Assembly (NCBI RefSeq): GCF_001590785.1
Contig: NZ_LTAO01000023.1
Coordinates: forward strand, 125,142 to 189,141
Direction: 5' to 3'
Length of the DNA: 64,000 nucleotides
DNA from: Alkalihalobacillus trypoxylicola
GTDB taxonomy: Bacteria > Bacillota > Bacilli > Bacillales > Bacillaceae_D
Of this stretch, positions 1 to 7,448 are shown in pieces (position 1 is the stretch's first letter; each line of letters starts with the position of its first letter). The notes under the pieces are model-generated. The model ran no database searches. It worked only from the letters and a program-made list of their open reading frames with translations, and had not been told where the DNA came from. The position numbers and the translations under genes are program-made.

Positions 1-1
1 T

Positions 2-331
2 CGACGTGGAAATTATATCGAGAACGAAGAAGGAAAAGAACCTGTTGATACTAAAAATGGTACTAATACAGAATCGTCTACCGAGAAAACAAACCAAGCA
101 ACAGCTATTATTGCTCTTCTAGGTGGAAGAGAAAATATTGTAGAGGTCGATGCTTGCATGACTAGACTTCGTGTTACGGTAAAAGATTCTAAAAAAGTAT
201 CCGATGAAAAAGCTTGGAAGGAAAACGGTGCTTTAGGGTTGATTTTAAAAAACGAAGGAGTACAAGCGATTTACGGACCAAAAGCTGATATTTTAAAATC
301 TGATATTCACGATCAATTAGGTGAAGACTAA
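2..331 (+). CDS. PTS EIIB domain, C-terminal fragment of a glucose/maltose/GlcNAc-class permease (5' end outside window)
   Basis: The frame is open from the window edge to a TAA at 329-331 and gives about 109 residues. An acidic and Ser/Thr-rich linker comes first, followed by an EIIB fold. The visible motif DACMTRLRV contains the cysteine that is phosphorylated in the glucose-family EIIB domains, and the C-terminus (IYGPKADILKSDI) is typical of the domain. In the family this domain accepts phosphate from EIIA and passes it to a sugar during uptake through the membrane EIIC domain, which would lie upstream. The sugar cannot be told from this fragment. The stop codon overlaps the start of the next gene (TAATG), so the two are probably translationally coupled. 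Confidence 0.85.
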   Translation, partial: RRGNYIENEEGKEPVDTKNGTNTESSTEKTNQATAIIALLGGRENIVEVDACMTRLRVTVKDSKKVSDEKAWKENGALGLILKNEGVQAIYGPKADILKSDIHDQLGED

Positions 332-1116
332 TGAAGCTACTCACACTAAACACACATTCTTGGCAGGAGGAGCATCAGGACGATAAAATCGATATCCTTG
401 CCCGCCAAATAGCCGAGGAGAAGTTTGATGTAATTGCTTTGCAAGAAGTAAATCAGTCGATACATTCTCCTATTAAAAAAGGAAATGTAAAAGAAAATCT
501 TTTTGTAGAAGTTTTATTGGAAAGATTAAAACAATATTCTCCAAAAGATTATCAATATATATGGGACATCTCTCATTATAGTTATGGCGAATATGAAGAA
601 GGTGTAGCTTTATTAACTCACCACCCTATTATTTCCTCCCGCTCTTTTTTCGTTTCAAAAAGCGAAGAACTGACGAACTGGAAAACTAGAAAAATCATAT
701 GTGCTACCATTAAAATAGGGAAAGAAAAATTAGACTTTTATAGTTGTCATCTCGGATGGTGGTCAGATTCGGACGAGCCAGCTCTTCACCAAATGGAGCG
801 CTTGTTACATTCTTTATCCAAGAAACGAACGAGCTACCTGTTAGGAGATTTCAACAGTCCTTCTAACGTTCGTAATCAAAGCTATGATTACTTGATTAAC
901 CATGGATTATTTGATACTTATTCTATGGCACTTGAAAAAGATTCAGGTATTACAGTAAAAGGAGACATTGCCGGCTGGAGTAAGAATACTAATGATTTAA
1001 GGATAGACTTTGTATTTACAACTGAAAAAAAACCTATCAGAAAATCTACTGTCATCTTTAACGGCACTAACGCTCCTATTGTATCTGATCATTTTGGAGT
1101 TATGGTAGACATCTAA
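331..1116 (+). CDS. Endonuclease/exonuclease/phosphatase (EEP) family metal-dependent hydrolase
   Basis: This 261-residue protein carries the EEP fold signatures in order: LNTHSW near the N-terminus, IALQEVNQ (metal-binding Glu, about residue 38), GVALLTHHPI, YSCHLGWW, LLGDFNSPS (Asp/Asn, about residue 172), RIDFVF and the terminal SDHFGV (catalytic Asp-His). Family members use Mg2+ to cut phosphodiester or phosphomonoester bonds in nucleic acids, lipids or inositol phosphates. No signal peptide is visible, so a cytoplasmic location is likely. Its ATG overlaps the stop of the preceding PTS gene, which suggests a job linked to that sugar system, for example on a phosphorylated intermediate. 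That link is inference and the substrate is unknown. Confidence 0.85.
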   Translation: MKLLTLNTHSWQEEHQDDKIDILARQIAEEKFDVIALQEVNQSIHSPIKKGNVKENLFVEVLLERLKQYSPKDYQYIWDISHYSYGEYEEGVALLTHHPIISSRSFFVSKSEELTNWKTRKIICATIKIGKEKLDFYSCHLGWWSDSDEPALHQMERLLHSLSKKRTSYLLGDFNSPSNVRNQSYDYLINHGLFDTYSMALEKDSGITVKGDIAGWSKNTNDLRIDFVFTTEKKPIRKSTVIFNGTNAPIVSDHFGVMVDI

Positions 1117-1203
1117 CAAAAGATAATGAAAAAAATCTATTATCAAATCATTTCATATAGCGAAACTTGAAATGGTGTAATGGATGCATACACAAATAGC
1201 GAA

Positions 1204-1240
1204 CAGAACCCTCCTTCATGTTAAAAGAAGGAGGGTTCTG
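1204..1240. terminator. Hairpin between convergent genes
   Basis: A perfect 14-bp inverted repeat (arms 1204-1217 and 1227-1240) with a 9-base loop lies between the convergent EEP and dam genes. There is no clear T-run on either side, so it may act as a weak terminator for both genes or as an mRNA 3' end stabiliser. Confidence 0.6.
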
Positions 1241-1315
1241 ATTGCCATTACGAAACCGCAGAGTGAGCAAGCCGCTAAGATTTCAAGAGACATTTTTTCC
1301 AGCCTCGTTTTTTTG

Positions 1316-2143
1316 TTAATAATTCATCACTAATACTTCTTCGATTTTGCCACGCTTACTACCAATAGAATTTATATTTCTAGAAGCACCTACGATTTTC
1401 ATTTTGTATCCATCATAAGAAGATTTAATAAAATCTGTTGCAGAGTTACTTAATAGAATAAAACATCCTCTTTTATCTAACTCGTGAAAAAGATCTCTTA
1501 ATCTTAGCTGTTCTTTTTTACCAAATCCCTCGAGGCTATAATTCGTAAATGAAGCCGTCATACTAACCGGATCATAGGGTGGGTCAAGATAAATAAAATC
1601 ACCTTTTTTTGCCCCCTCTATAACCTGAGCAAAATCTTCATTTTTAATCGTAACATTTGCTTCTTTTAAATAATCATGTACTTGACGTATAACCTGTTCA
1701 TTCACAATATTAGGACTCTTGTATTTGCCGTAAGGAACATTATATTGTCCTTTTTTATTAACACGGTATAATCCATTGAAGCACGTTTTATTTAAATAAA
1801 TTAACCTCGATGCTTTTTGAACCGGTGTAAGCTGTGCATAACTCTCTCGATTACGATCCCATTCTCTAATACTATAATAGTAATCCGCAGTATTTTCATG
1901 TCGCTTTAAATCTTCTATTAATTCTTCCATTTGATAACGAATGACATGATATGTATTAACTAGCTCACTATTGATATCATTAATAATTGCTTTAGCAGGT
2001 TTCAATTGAAACAAAACGGCCCCAGCTCCAATAAAAGGCTCGTAATAGGTTCCATAATCTTCTGGTATGTATTTCATTATTTCCGGTATAAGCTGCCTTT
2101 TACCTCCAGCCCACTTTAAAAAGGGTTGTGCTTGTTTATTCAA
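1316..2143 (-). CDS. dam: Dam-type DNA adenine-N6 methyltransferase (orphan)
   Basis: The 275-residue product has the D12 class (Dam/DpnM) motifs: FLKWAGGKRQLIPEI at the N-terminus, YEPFIGAGAVLF (FxGxG, AdoMet binding) and YLDPPYDP (DPPY catalytic motif, about residue 191). Such enzymes usually methylate adenine in GATC. No restriction endonuclease gene or other DNA-modification partner lies nearby, so it looks like an orphan methylase rather than half of a restriction-modification pair. The start appears to be TTG (rc of 2141-2143), with an AAAGGA sequence about 11 bases upstream. Recognition of GATC is inferred from the family, not visible in the sequence. Confidence 0.85.
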   Translation of the reverse strand: MNKQAQPFLKWAGGKRQLIPEIMKYIPEDYGTYYEPFIGAGAVLFQLKPAKAIINDINSELVNTYHVIRYQMEELIEDLKRHENTADYYYSIREWDRNRESYAQLTPVQKASRLIYLNKTCFNGLYRVNKKGQYNVPYGKYKSPNIVNEQVIRQVHDYLKEANVTIKNEDFAQVIEGAKKGDFIYLDPPYDPVSMTASFTNYSLEGFGKKEQLRLRDLFHELDKRGCFILLSNSATDFIKSSYDGYKMKIVGASRNINSIGSKRGKIEEVLVMNY

Positions 2144-2388
2144 AGCCTACATCTTCCTTTCCTATTGCCACATTATTATGCTATCGCGAAAGACTCCGAA
2201 TATCAATGATTATAATGAAGGAATTTATTCACACTCATTCAATAGTAAATCAGATTATTATTACTCTCGAGTTTGTTGTATTTCATCTCAAAATCTAACT
2301 TCCACTACTTCTAATTTACAAAACTTTAAAATAAGCTTTATATAGAGAAAAAAGGATATTTCCCTTTTTATTCGAATTACTATTTATA
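2144..2388. other. Intergenic spacer upstream of dam
   Basis: AT-rich spacer holding the leader and promoter region of the dam gene on the minus strand. Short frames here lack a ribosome binding site or family likeness. I see nothing else in it. Confidence 0.4.
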
Positions 2389-2849
2389 CATTTGAATCCA
2401 TTTCATCATTCCTATCTTATAATGAAAAACGAACGATTAGGTTTTTGATTTTCACTATAGGTAGATGCTTTCCCAAGGGCTTGTCTTCAGCTAACTCTGA
2501 CTACGCAGAGCTCCGTCAGAGTGGATCTTCACACGGCGCTGATCCTTTGGGAGTCACTACCTACCGTTTCAATCAAAGAGTTAATTCGAAAATATTCGTC
2601 TTTTAATGAAAACCGACGATTAGGCTTTTGATTTCCACTTTAGGTAGATGCTTTCCCAAGGGCTTGTCTTCAGCTAACTCCGACTACGCCAAGCTTCGTC
2701 AGAGTGGATCTTCACACGGCGCTCATCCTTTGGGAGTCACTACCTACCGTTTCAATCAAAGAGTGAATTCTCAAACATTCAATAACATATTTTATAAGAA
2801 ACGTTCGGTTTCATTCACTTATAGAGCAATTATGAAATTCATTCATTTA
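2389..2849 (+). repeat. Interspersed repeat element, locus 1 (two tandem 183-bp core units)
   Basis: This is a copy of the repeat family also found at 9676, 20579, 29584, 33129 and 51455. The left end (CATTTGAATCCATTTCATC) and the right end (rc TAAATGAATGAATTTCAT) are imperfect inverted repeats of each other. Between them the core occurs twice, with equivalent bases at 2447 and 2630, a period of exactly 183 bp. Each core folds through nested arms: TTTGATT/AATCAAA, TAGGTAG/CTACCTA, CCCAAGG/CCTTTGGG and an inner CTCTGAC/GTCAGAG. The right end stops about 48 bp before the MFS gene start, so the element lies in that gene's leader or promoter region. Only short open frames without start signals cross it. 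Confidence 0.9.
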
Positions 2850-2896
2850 ATTAAACAATTAATTAAAGAGAAAAGTACGGTTATAGGGGGAAAAAA

Positions 2897-4132
2897 ATGG
2901 CACAATCATTTCGTTGGAAGAAAATATTTTTTATTGGTAGTGGTTTTTTTTCATTATCTTTGATCTGGACCTTTTATAATGCCTTTATGCCAATAATCTT
3001 AGGAGAGCATATTGAGAAAACAAGCATTATCGGCTTCATCATGGGGCTCGATAATTTATTAGCTATTTTGCTTATCCCTATTATTGGAGCTTGGTCTGAC
3101 CGAATAGATACCAAATTTGGGAAAAGACTACCTTTTTTAATAGTCGGAATGCCATTAGCGGCGCTGTTTTTTATTTTACTTCCTTTTGCTAAGGATACAC
3201 TCTGGCTCCTCATTAGTATTGATATTATTTTTTTATTGGCCATGACTATTTACCGAGCACCTGTTATCTCATTGATGCCTGACCACACACCTCCAAATAA
3301 ACGATCTTTTGCAAATGGGATTATCAATCTTCTAGGTGGGATTGGGGCTATTATCGCTTTATTCGGACTCTCTAAGCTTTTTGAATTTAATCCTATTTAT
3401 CCCTTTACAATAGCAAGTATAGCTCTGATGATTTCCTTCTTTTTGCTACTATTTAGTGTAGATCGTAAACCAGCTTACTCTGCTGATACCACATCAGATC
3501 AAGAAGAATCACAAGCCATTCAATCATTAAAAAAGAAATTTGCACTCTTAATAAAACCTGAGCATCGCTCTTCTTTATTTATTCTGTTAGCTATTTTCAT
3601 CTATTTTATTGGCTATGCTTCCGTTGAAGCTCTTTTCACTTTATATGCAACACGCACTTTAGGATTTACAGAAAGCATCGCAGGAACAACACTTGGTTTT
3701 TTTAGTTTGTCCTTTGTTTTATTCGCGTTACCTGCGGGTTGGATTGGACAAAAGCTCGGTAAAATAAAAACGATGATGATCGGTCTCTCTATAATGCCTC
3801 TTCTCTTTTTTATTTTACCTTCTTTTCAAAATCCACTTCACCTTCAAATACTACTATTTATAGCGGGGTGTGGATGGGCTTTAGTAAATGTTCAAGCCTA
3901 CCCTCTTGTAGCTGATTTAGGTGGACTAAAAAGTATTGGTCTATTTACTGGATTTTATTATTTATTTTCAATGGCCTCTAATATTGTCGGTCCTTTTCTA
4001 TTAGGGACGATTGTAGATAATTTTGGAGGTGCTTCTCTTTTTTATGCTAGTTCTGTCACATTCGTTGTTTCAATGTATGTTCTGCATTTAGGGAAAAAGC
4101 GATTGTATCAACAAAAAAAGGCTATCGCTTAA
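2897..4132 (+). CDS. MFS transporter, SLC45/GPH-like (probable sugar:proton symporter)
   Basis: The 411-residue protein has about 12 hydrophobic segments with a cytoplasmic break near residues 190-215 (charged, Gln/Glu-rich), the usual 6+6 layout of major facilitator proteins. The loop between helices 2 and 3 reads GAWSDRIDTKFGKRLPF, a full-length MFS A-motif of the kind seen in the glycoside/SLC45 branch. The likely role is proton-coupled uptake or efflux of a sugar or glycoside, and the substrate is not determinable. The start ATG has AGGGGG six bases upstream. The gene stands alone directly downstream of repeat locus 1 and ends at a rho-independent terminator. Confidence 0.8.
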   Translation: MAQSFRWKKIFFIGSGFFSLSLIWTFYNAFMPIILGEHIEKTSIIGFIMGLDNLLAILLIPIIGAWSDRIDTKFGKRLPFLIVGMPLAALFFILLPFAKDTLWLLISIDIIFLLAMTIYRAPVISLMPDHTPPNKRSFANGIINLLGGIGAIIALFGLSKLFEFNPIYPFTIASIALMISFFLLLFSVDRKPAYSADTTSDQEESQAIQSLKKKFALLIKPEHRSSLFILLAIFIYFIGYASVEALFTLYATRTLGFTESIAGTTLGFFSLSFVLFALPAGWIGQKLGKIKTMMIGLSIMPLLFFILPSFQNPLHLQILLFIAGCGWALVNVQAYPLVADLGGLKSIGLFTGFYYLFSMASNIVGPFLLGTIVDNFGGASLFYASSVTFVVSMYVLHLGKKRLYQQKKAIA

Positions 4133-4144
4133 TAAGGTTTTAAC

Positions 4145-4182
4145 AAAAGCTACTCTGGGCATAAACCTCGGGTAGCTTTTTT
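4145..4182 (+). terminator. Rho-independent terminator of the MFS gene
   Basis: Arms AAAAGCTAC (4145-4153) and GTAGCTTTT (4172-4180) pair perfectly, with further partial pairing inside, and the right arm runs into a T tract. Confidence 0.8.
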
Positions 4183-4421
4183 GAATATAAGCTGACCATT
4201 CTAAAGAAATGATTGACTTTAGAAGTACCTTATCTGATAAAACCTCAATCGCAAAAATAAAACTAGGTTTTATTGTATACATCCCAAACTCCTCTATCTA
4301 ATTAAGCTATTTGTCATTCACACATTCTTTAATACCGTTCTTAATCAATAGTAGATCGATTGATTAAAAATTGTAGAAACAGGACATTCTAGGACTATAT
4401 ATTAGTTCGGGAGGTTAGATT

Positions 4422-5954
4422 ATGTCTTATCAATCAAAAAACAGTATCACACCAGAGCCTTTCTGGAGAGAATCAACAAAACTCGCAAGCTTTTCGAGTC
4501 TTGACCATGATATCCATGTAGATGTCGCCATCGTCGGAGGTGGTATTACAGGTATTTCAACTGCTTACCTACTAGCAAAAAATGGGGTTAAAGTGGCGTT
4601 AATTGAAGCTAACCAGCTAGCAAACGGAACAACTGGTCATACTACAGCAAAAATTACAGCCCAACATGACTTAATCTACAATGAATATATTCAGCATTTC
4701 GGAGAAGAAAAAGCTAAACTATATTACGATTCTCACACTGAAGCTAAAAACTTTATGACACAATTAATAAATGAGCACAATATTAACTGTGATTATTCCG
4801 CTCAAGATGCATTTTTATATACAACCAATAATCGAGGGATTGGAAAAATCGAGAAAGAGTTTGAAGCCTATCAAAAGCTTGGCATAGATGGTCAATATTT
4901 AAAGGACCTCCCTCTAAAATTAAGGACTAAAGCTGCTTTATCTATGAAGGATCAAGCACAGTTTCATCCTCTTGAATATGTATCGTTTCTTATTAAGGAA
5001 ATTATTGCTCATGAAGGGATTATTTTTGAAGACACTGTAGCAATGGATATAGAGAAAGAAAATAATCCGACTGTCCTTACTAAAAATAATAGGAAGATTT
5101 CAGCAAAGCATGTTGTTATCACTTCCCACTTTCCTTTTTATGATAGTCGTTTATATTTCTCAAGAATGTATGCTGACCGCTCATATGTTATTGCAGGCTA
5201 TTCGAACCAACCCTTTCCAAAAGGAATGTATTTGAGCATCGACCAATCACCTAGATCTCTTCGTTCAGCCTCTTATAATGATAGACAGCTGATTATTATT
5301 GGTGGAGAAAAGCACAAAACAGGACAAGGTATGGATACTATGTATCATTATGAGGCATTAGAGGATTTTGCAATGGAGACTTTTGAAAGCTTTGATGTAC
5401 AATACCGTTGGTCAGCACAAGATTTAACCACACTTGATAAGATGCCATACATTGGTCCACTAGAAAATAATAACCCCTCTATATTGTTTGCTACTGGTTT
5501 TAAAAAATGGGGCATGACGACAAGTACTGTCGCAGCTCATTTAATTAAAGATTACGTACTAGGAGAAACAAATACTTATTCAGAATTATACAGTCCATCT
5601 CGTTTTGTATCTGACCCTAGCATCAAGCAATTTATCTCGACAAATTCAGATGTGGCAAAGCATTTGATCGGTGGTAAATTAGAACAGCCTACAAAAAATG
5701 TAGATGAACTTGAGAGTGATGAAGGCAGTGTGGTGACATGGCATGGAAAAAGAGCAGGAGCATATAAGGATACTGATGGCCATATTCATGTGGTCGATAC
5801 TACCTGTACTCACCTGGGTTGTGAAGTAAATTGGAATCATGGCGATCGTACATGGGATTGTCCGTGTCACGGTTCACGATTTGGTTATGATGGTCACGTG
5901 ATAGAAGGACCTGCTAAAAAGCCATTAAAAACACTCCATTCAGAGAAAAATTAA
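4422..5954 (+). CDS. yhfW: FAD-dependent oxidoreductase with C-terminal Rieske [2Fe-2S] domain (YhfW-like)
   Basis: This 510-residue fusion has a DAO-type FAD domain (Rossmann motif [18 protein letters not shown], residues 34-51) and ends with a Rieske domain near residues 425-510. The iron-sulfur ligands are visible as CTHLGC and CPCHGSRF, i.e. the canonical CxH...CxxH pairs. Length and domain order match Bacillus YhfW. It probably oxidises a small amine or amino-acid-like substrate and passes electrons through the Rieske centre, but the substrate is unknown. No signal peptide is seen, so it should be cytoplasmic. GGGAGG lies seven bases before the ATG. It is a single-gene unit. Confidence 0.88.
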   Translation: MSYQSKNSITPEPFWRESTKLASFSSLDHDIHVDVAIVGGGITGISTAYLLAKNGVKVALIEANQLANGTTGHTTAKITAQHDLIYNEYIQHFGEEKAKLYYDSHTEAKNFMTQLINEHNINCDYSAQDAFLYTTNNRGIGKIEKEFEAYQKLGIDGQYLKDLPLKLRTKAALSMKDQAQFHPLEYVSFLIKEIIAHEGIIFEDTVAMDIEKENNPTVLTKNNRKISAKHVVITSHFPFYDSRLYFSRMYADRSYVIAGYSNQPFPKGMYLSIDQSPRSLRSASYNDRQLIIIGGEKHKTGQGMDTMYHYEALEDFAMETFESFDVQYRWSAQDLTTLDKMPYIGPLENNNPSILFATGFKKWGMTTSTVAAHLIKDYVLGETNTYSELYSPSRFVSDPSIKQFISTNSDVAKHLIGGKLEQPTKNVDELESDEGSVVTWHGKRAGAYKDTDGHIHVVDTTCTHLGCEVNWNHGDRTWDCPCHGSRFGYDGHVIEGPAKKPLKTLHSEKN

Positions 5955-6117
5955 AACAAGCCTTTTACTATAGATGATACTCAACCAGATGTAAGGTGCA
6001 CCGACTACTGGTTACCCAAGATTTACACCTTCATTAAGGTGACGTCAAACTATTTGAATAGTGAATTTGGCTATGTAGCTTCATCTTAATGAAGTTACAA
6101 CGAGAATCCTCAAATGT

Positions 6118-6158
6118 AACAGGACCATCTCTCTATTAATAAGAGGAATGGTCCTGTT
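6118..6158. terminator. Bidirectional hairpin between convergent yhfW-like and VOC genes
   Basis: Arms AACAGGACCAT (6118-6128) and ATGGTCCTGTT (6148-6158) are perfectly complementary, with further inner pairing. The genes on either side converge on it. Confidence 0.75.
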
Positions 6159-6210
6159 CGATGTTCTTATGTTTTATAATGATTTGTCCCCAATTATGCA
6201 CAACCCTGAG

Positions 6211-6615
6211 TTATTGCTCCTTTTCCTTCAAATAACTTTCTCTTTCAACATGAAACTCTATTAAGTTTCCGTCCGGATCCTTACAGAAAATTTGAGCAAA
6301 TCCACTTGCGCTCATAGGGTTTTCTTCTACTTCTAGCTTTTTCTCTTTTAAATAAGCTAACGTATTGAAATAACTTTCCACTCTAATCGCAAAATGGTCG
6401 TGTTTAGAATTCAAATCATTACTTTTCTCAAGGTATGCATCACCCTCAACAATTAAATGTAATTGTTGAGAGCCTATTTCATACCATGCTCCAGGAAAGC
6501 CAAAGTTAGGCCTCTCCAGTTCTTTTAACCCTATTATATTTTGATAAAAGTTCTTTGATTGCTCTAGGTTTTTAACATTAAGACTGACATGATGCAATGA
6601 AATTTTACCTAACAT
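6211..6615 (-). CDS. VOC (glyoxalase/dioxygenase fold) family protein
   Basis: A single VOC module pair of about 134 residues: LHHVSLNVKNLEQSKNFYQ at the N-terminus, QLHLIVEG in the middle, DHFAIRV starting the second half, and DPDGNLIEFHVE at the end. The His and Glu residues at these points match the usual metal ligands of the superfamily, so a metal-dependent lyase, epimerase, dioxygenase or thiol-transferase role is possible, but the sequence does not decide which. I place the start at the ATG at 6613-6615 because AAGGAG lies eight bases upstream. A GTG three codons earlier would overlap that site. It is a monocistronic gene with the DnaA-box cluster just upstream. Confidence 0.8.
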   Translation of the reverse strand: MLGKISLHHVSLNVKNLEQSKNFYQNIIGLKELERPNFGFPGAWYEIGSQQLHLIVEGDAYLEKSNDLNSKHDHFAIRVESYFNTLAYLKEKKLEVEENPMSASGFAQIFCKDPDGNLIEFHVERESYLKEKEQ

Positions 6616-6646
6616 CAAACTCACTCCTTACACAAGGGTTTTAAAT

Positions 6647-6770
6647 TTATACACAGCTATGTTAATAACCTGTTAATAACTCCTATTTTATCCACAGATA
6701 AATGTGTATAATTTTCTTAGTTTTGCTGTGATTGGGCTTACTCTTGTTACAGTATTTCTATTTATCCACA
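6647..6770. promoter_or_regulatory. Cluster of four perfect DnaA boxes
   Basis: Four exact TTATNCACA sites lie within 124 bp: 6647-6655 (+, TTATACACA), 6688-6696 (+, TTATCCACA), 6703-6711 (minus strand, TTATACACA) and 6762-6770 (+, TTATCCACA). An 11-base near-repeat (TGTTAATAAC twice, 6660-6680) lies between the first two. The stretch is intergenic and AT-rich. Clusters like this bind DnaA in Bacillus, either at oriC or at chromosomal DnaA-binding clusters that titrate the initiator. No dnaA or dnaN gene is in the window, so a titration or regulatory cluster, or a relic of a replicon, is more likely than oriC. Confidence 0.7.
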
Positions 6771-6791
6771 AAATAATAAACAGCCTGTTTA

Positions 6792-7048
6792 TTACTCTTT
6801 ATCTAAATTCAATTTTTTTAACGCATCTGCGAGAGCTGAATTCTGAAAGTCTTGATCATTATTTTGCTTTTTCATATATTGATGGACTTCTTTTTTTAAA
6901 ACCTTTTTATGCTGTGTTTCCTTTTTTCAAAAGCCGTTTTCTTTTCCCTTTTTTTATACCCACATTGACGGTCTTGGCAAACCTTCATTTTGCCTTTCTT
7001 TCCATTCACCTCTAATAAAAACTTTCCACACTCCGGACATTTACTCCC
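6792..7048 (-). pseudogene. Decayed C-terminal fragment of a topoisomerase III (topB) gene
   Basis: Reading the minus strand from about 7045 gives KCPECGKFLLEVNGKKGKM, then KVCQDRQCGYKK, REKKTAFEKRK and a stop. In a second frame it continues VHQYMKKQNNDQDF and SALADALKKLNL to a TAA at 6792-6794. This parallels the end of the intact TopB next door (PCPDCGKLMLEVNGKKGKM, CQDRECGHRK, KLSAFEARRKK, VQKYLKEQN, NALAEALK). Compared with TopB, one zinc ribbon is missing and at least one frameshift is present. The fragment points away from the intact topB (inverted orientation). No start or upstream catalytic domain remains, so it is a dead remnant of a second topB-like gene. Confidence 0.75.
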
Positions 7049-7109
7049 CCGTTACATGATTGCTTTAAATAAAGTTTCCCTCTTAACTAGAAGCACAACT
7101 ATGTTTAAA

Positions 7110-7225
7110 CTTCCCTATAGACATAATTCATCATGTACTTAAACCAATCGAATCAATTGACCAACCCCATTTACTTTTCTCTAGATGTGAATTATTCATT
7201 CCACCATAAATAGGGTAATCTTCAG
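7110..7225 (-). pseudogene. Possible remnant of a GH1 (6-phospho-beta-glucosidase-like) gene
   Basis: Minus-strand translation of this stretch contains EDYPIYGGMNNSHLEKSK followed by WGWSIDSIGL, which resembles the GH1 glycosidase segment around xSEWGWQIDPxGLR. The frame is broken by stops soon afterwards (a shifted MNYVY may continue the likeness). There is no open frame of useful length between 7049 and 7448 on this strand. The match is short and I could not test it by alignment. Confidence 0.3.
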
Positions 7226-7448
7226 TATTGAAATTTTCCAGTAATGATTCCTTTATCATTTTTCATGATTATCTTATAGAAAGAGTTTCCGCGATTTTGA
7301 TGATTGATTTCTCGTTTAAAGTTTCATTTCACTTATGAACCATCTTTCATTATTAACATTTACTTGTCTAATTTTATCTGTATACCACTAATCTCATGTT
7401 TAGAACTATGTTATATTATCAGTACAAATATTAAAGGAGCATGAAGAT

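Noticed and set aside
1316-2143. Restriction-modification or phage-defence system around dam
   Set aside because: No endonuclease, DNA-modification partner or known defence gene lies next to the methylase.
2628-2963. Open frame across the repeat core (GRCFPKGLSSANSD-type peptide), also at 51398-51637 and 51878-52153
   Set aside because: 183 bp equals 61 codons, so tandem cores stay in frame, but there is no start with a ribosome binding site, locus 2 has a stop in this frame, and the changes between copies do not favour silent positions. It reads as a non-coding repeat.
6647-6770. DnaA boxes as the chromosomal origin oriC
   Set aside because: No dnaA, dnaN, recF or rpmH genes nearby; gene content is not that of an origin region. 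A titration cluster or relic is more likely.
6704-7015. 103-codon plus-strand frame with hydrophobic translation
   Set aside because: It is the antisense of the decayed topB fragment and has no ribosome binding site.
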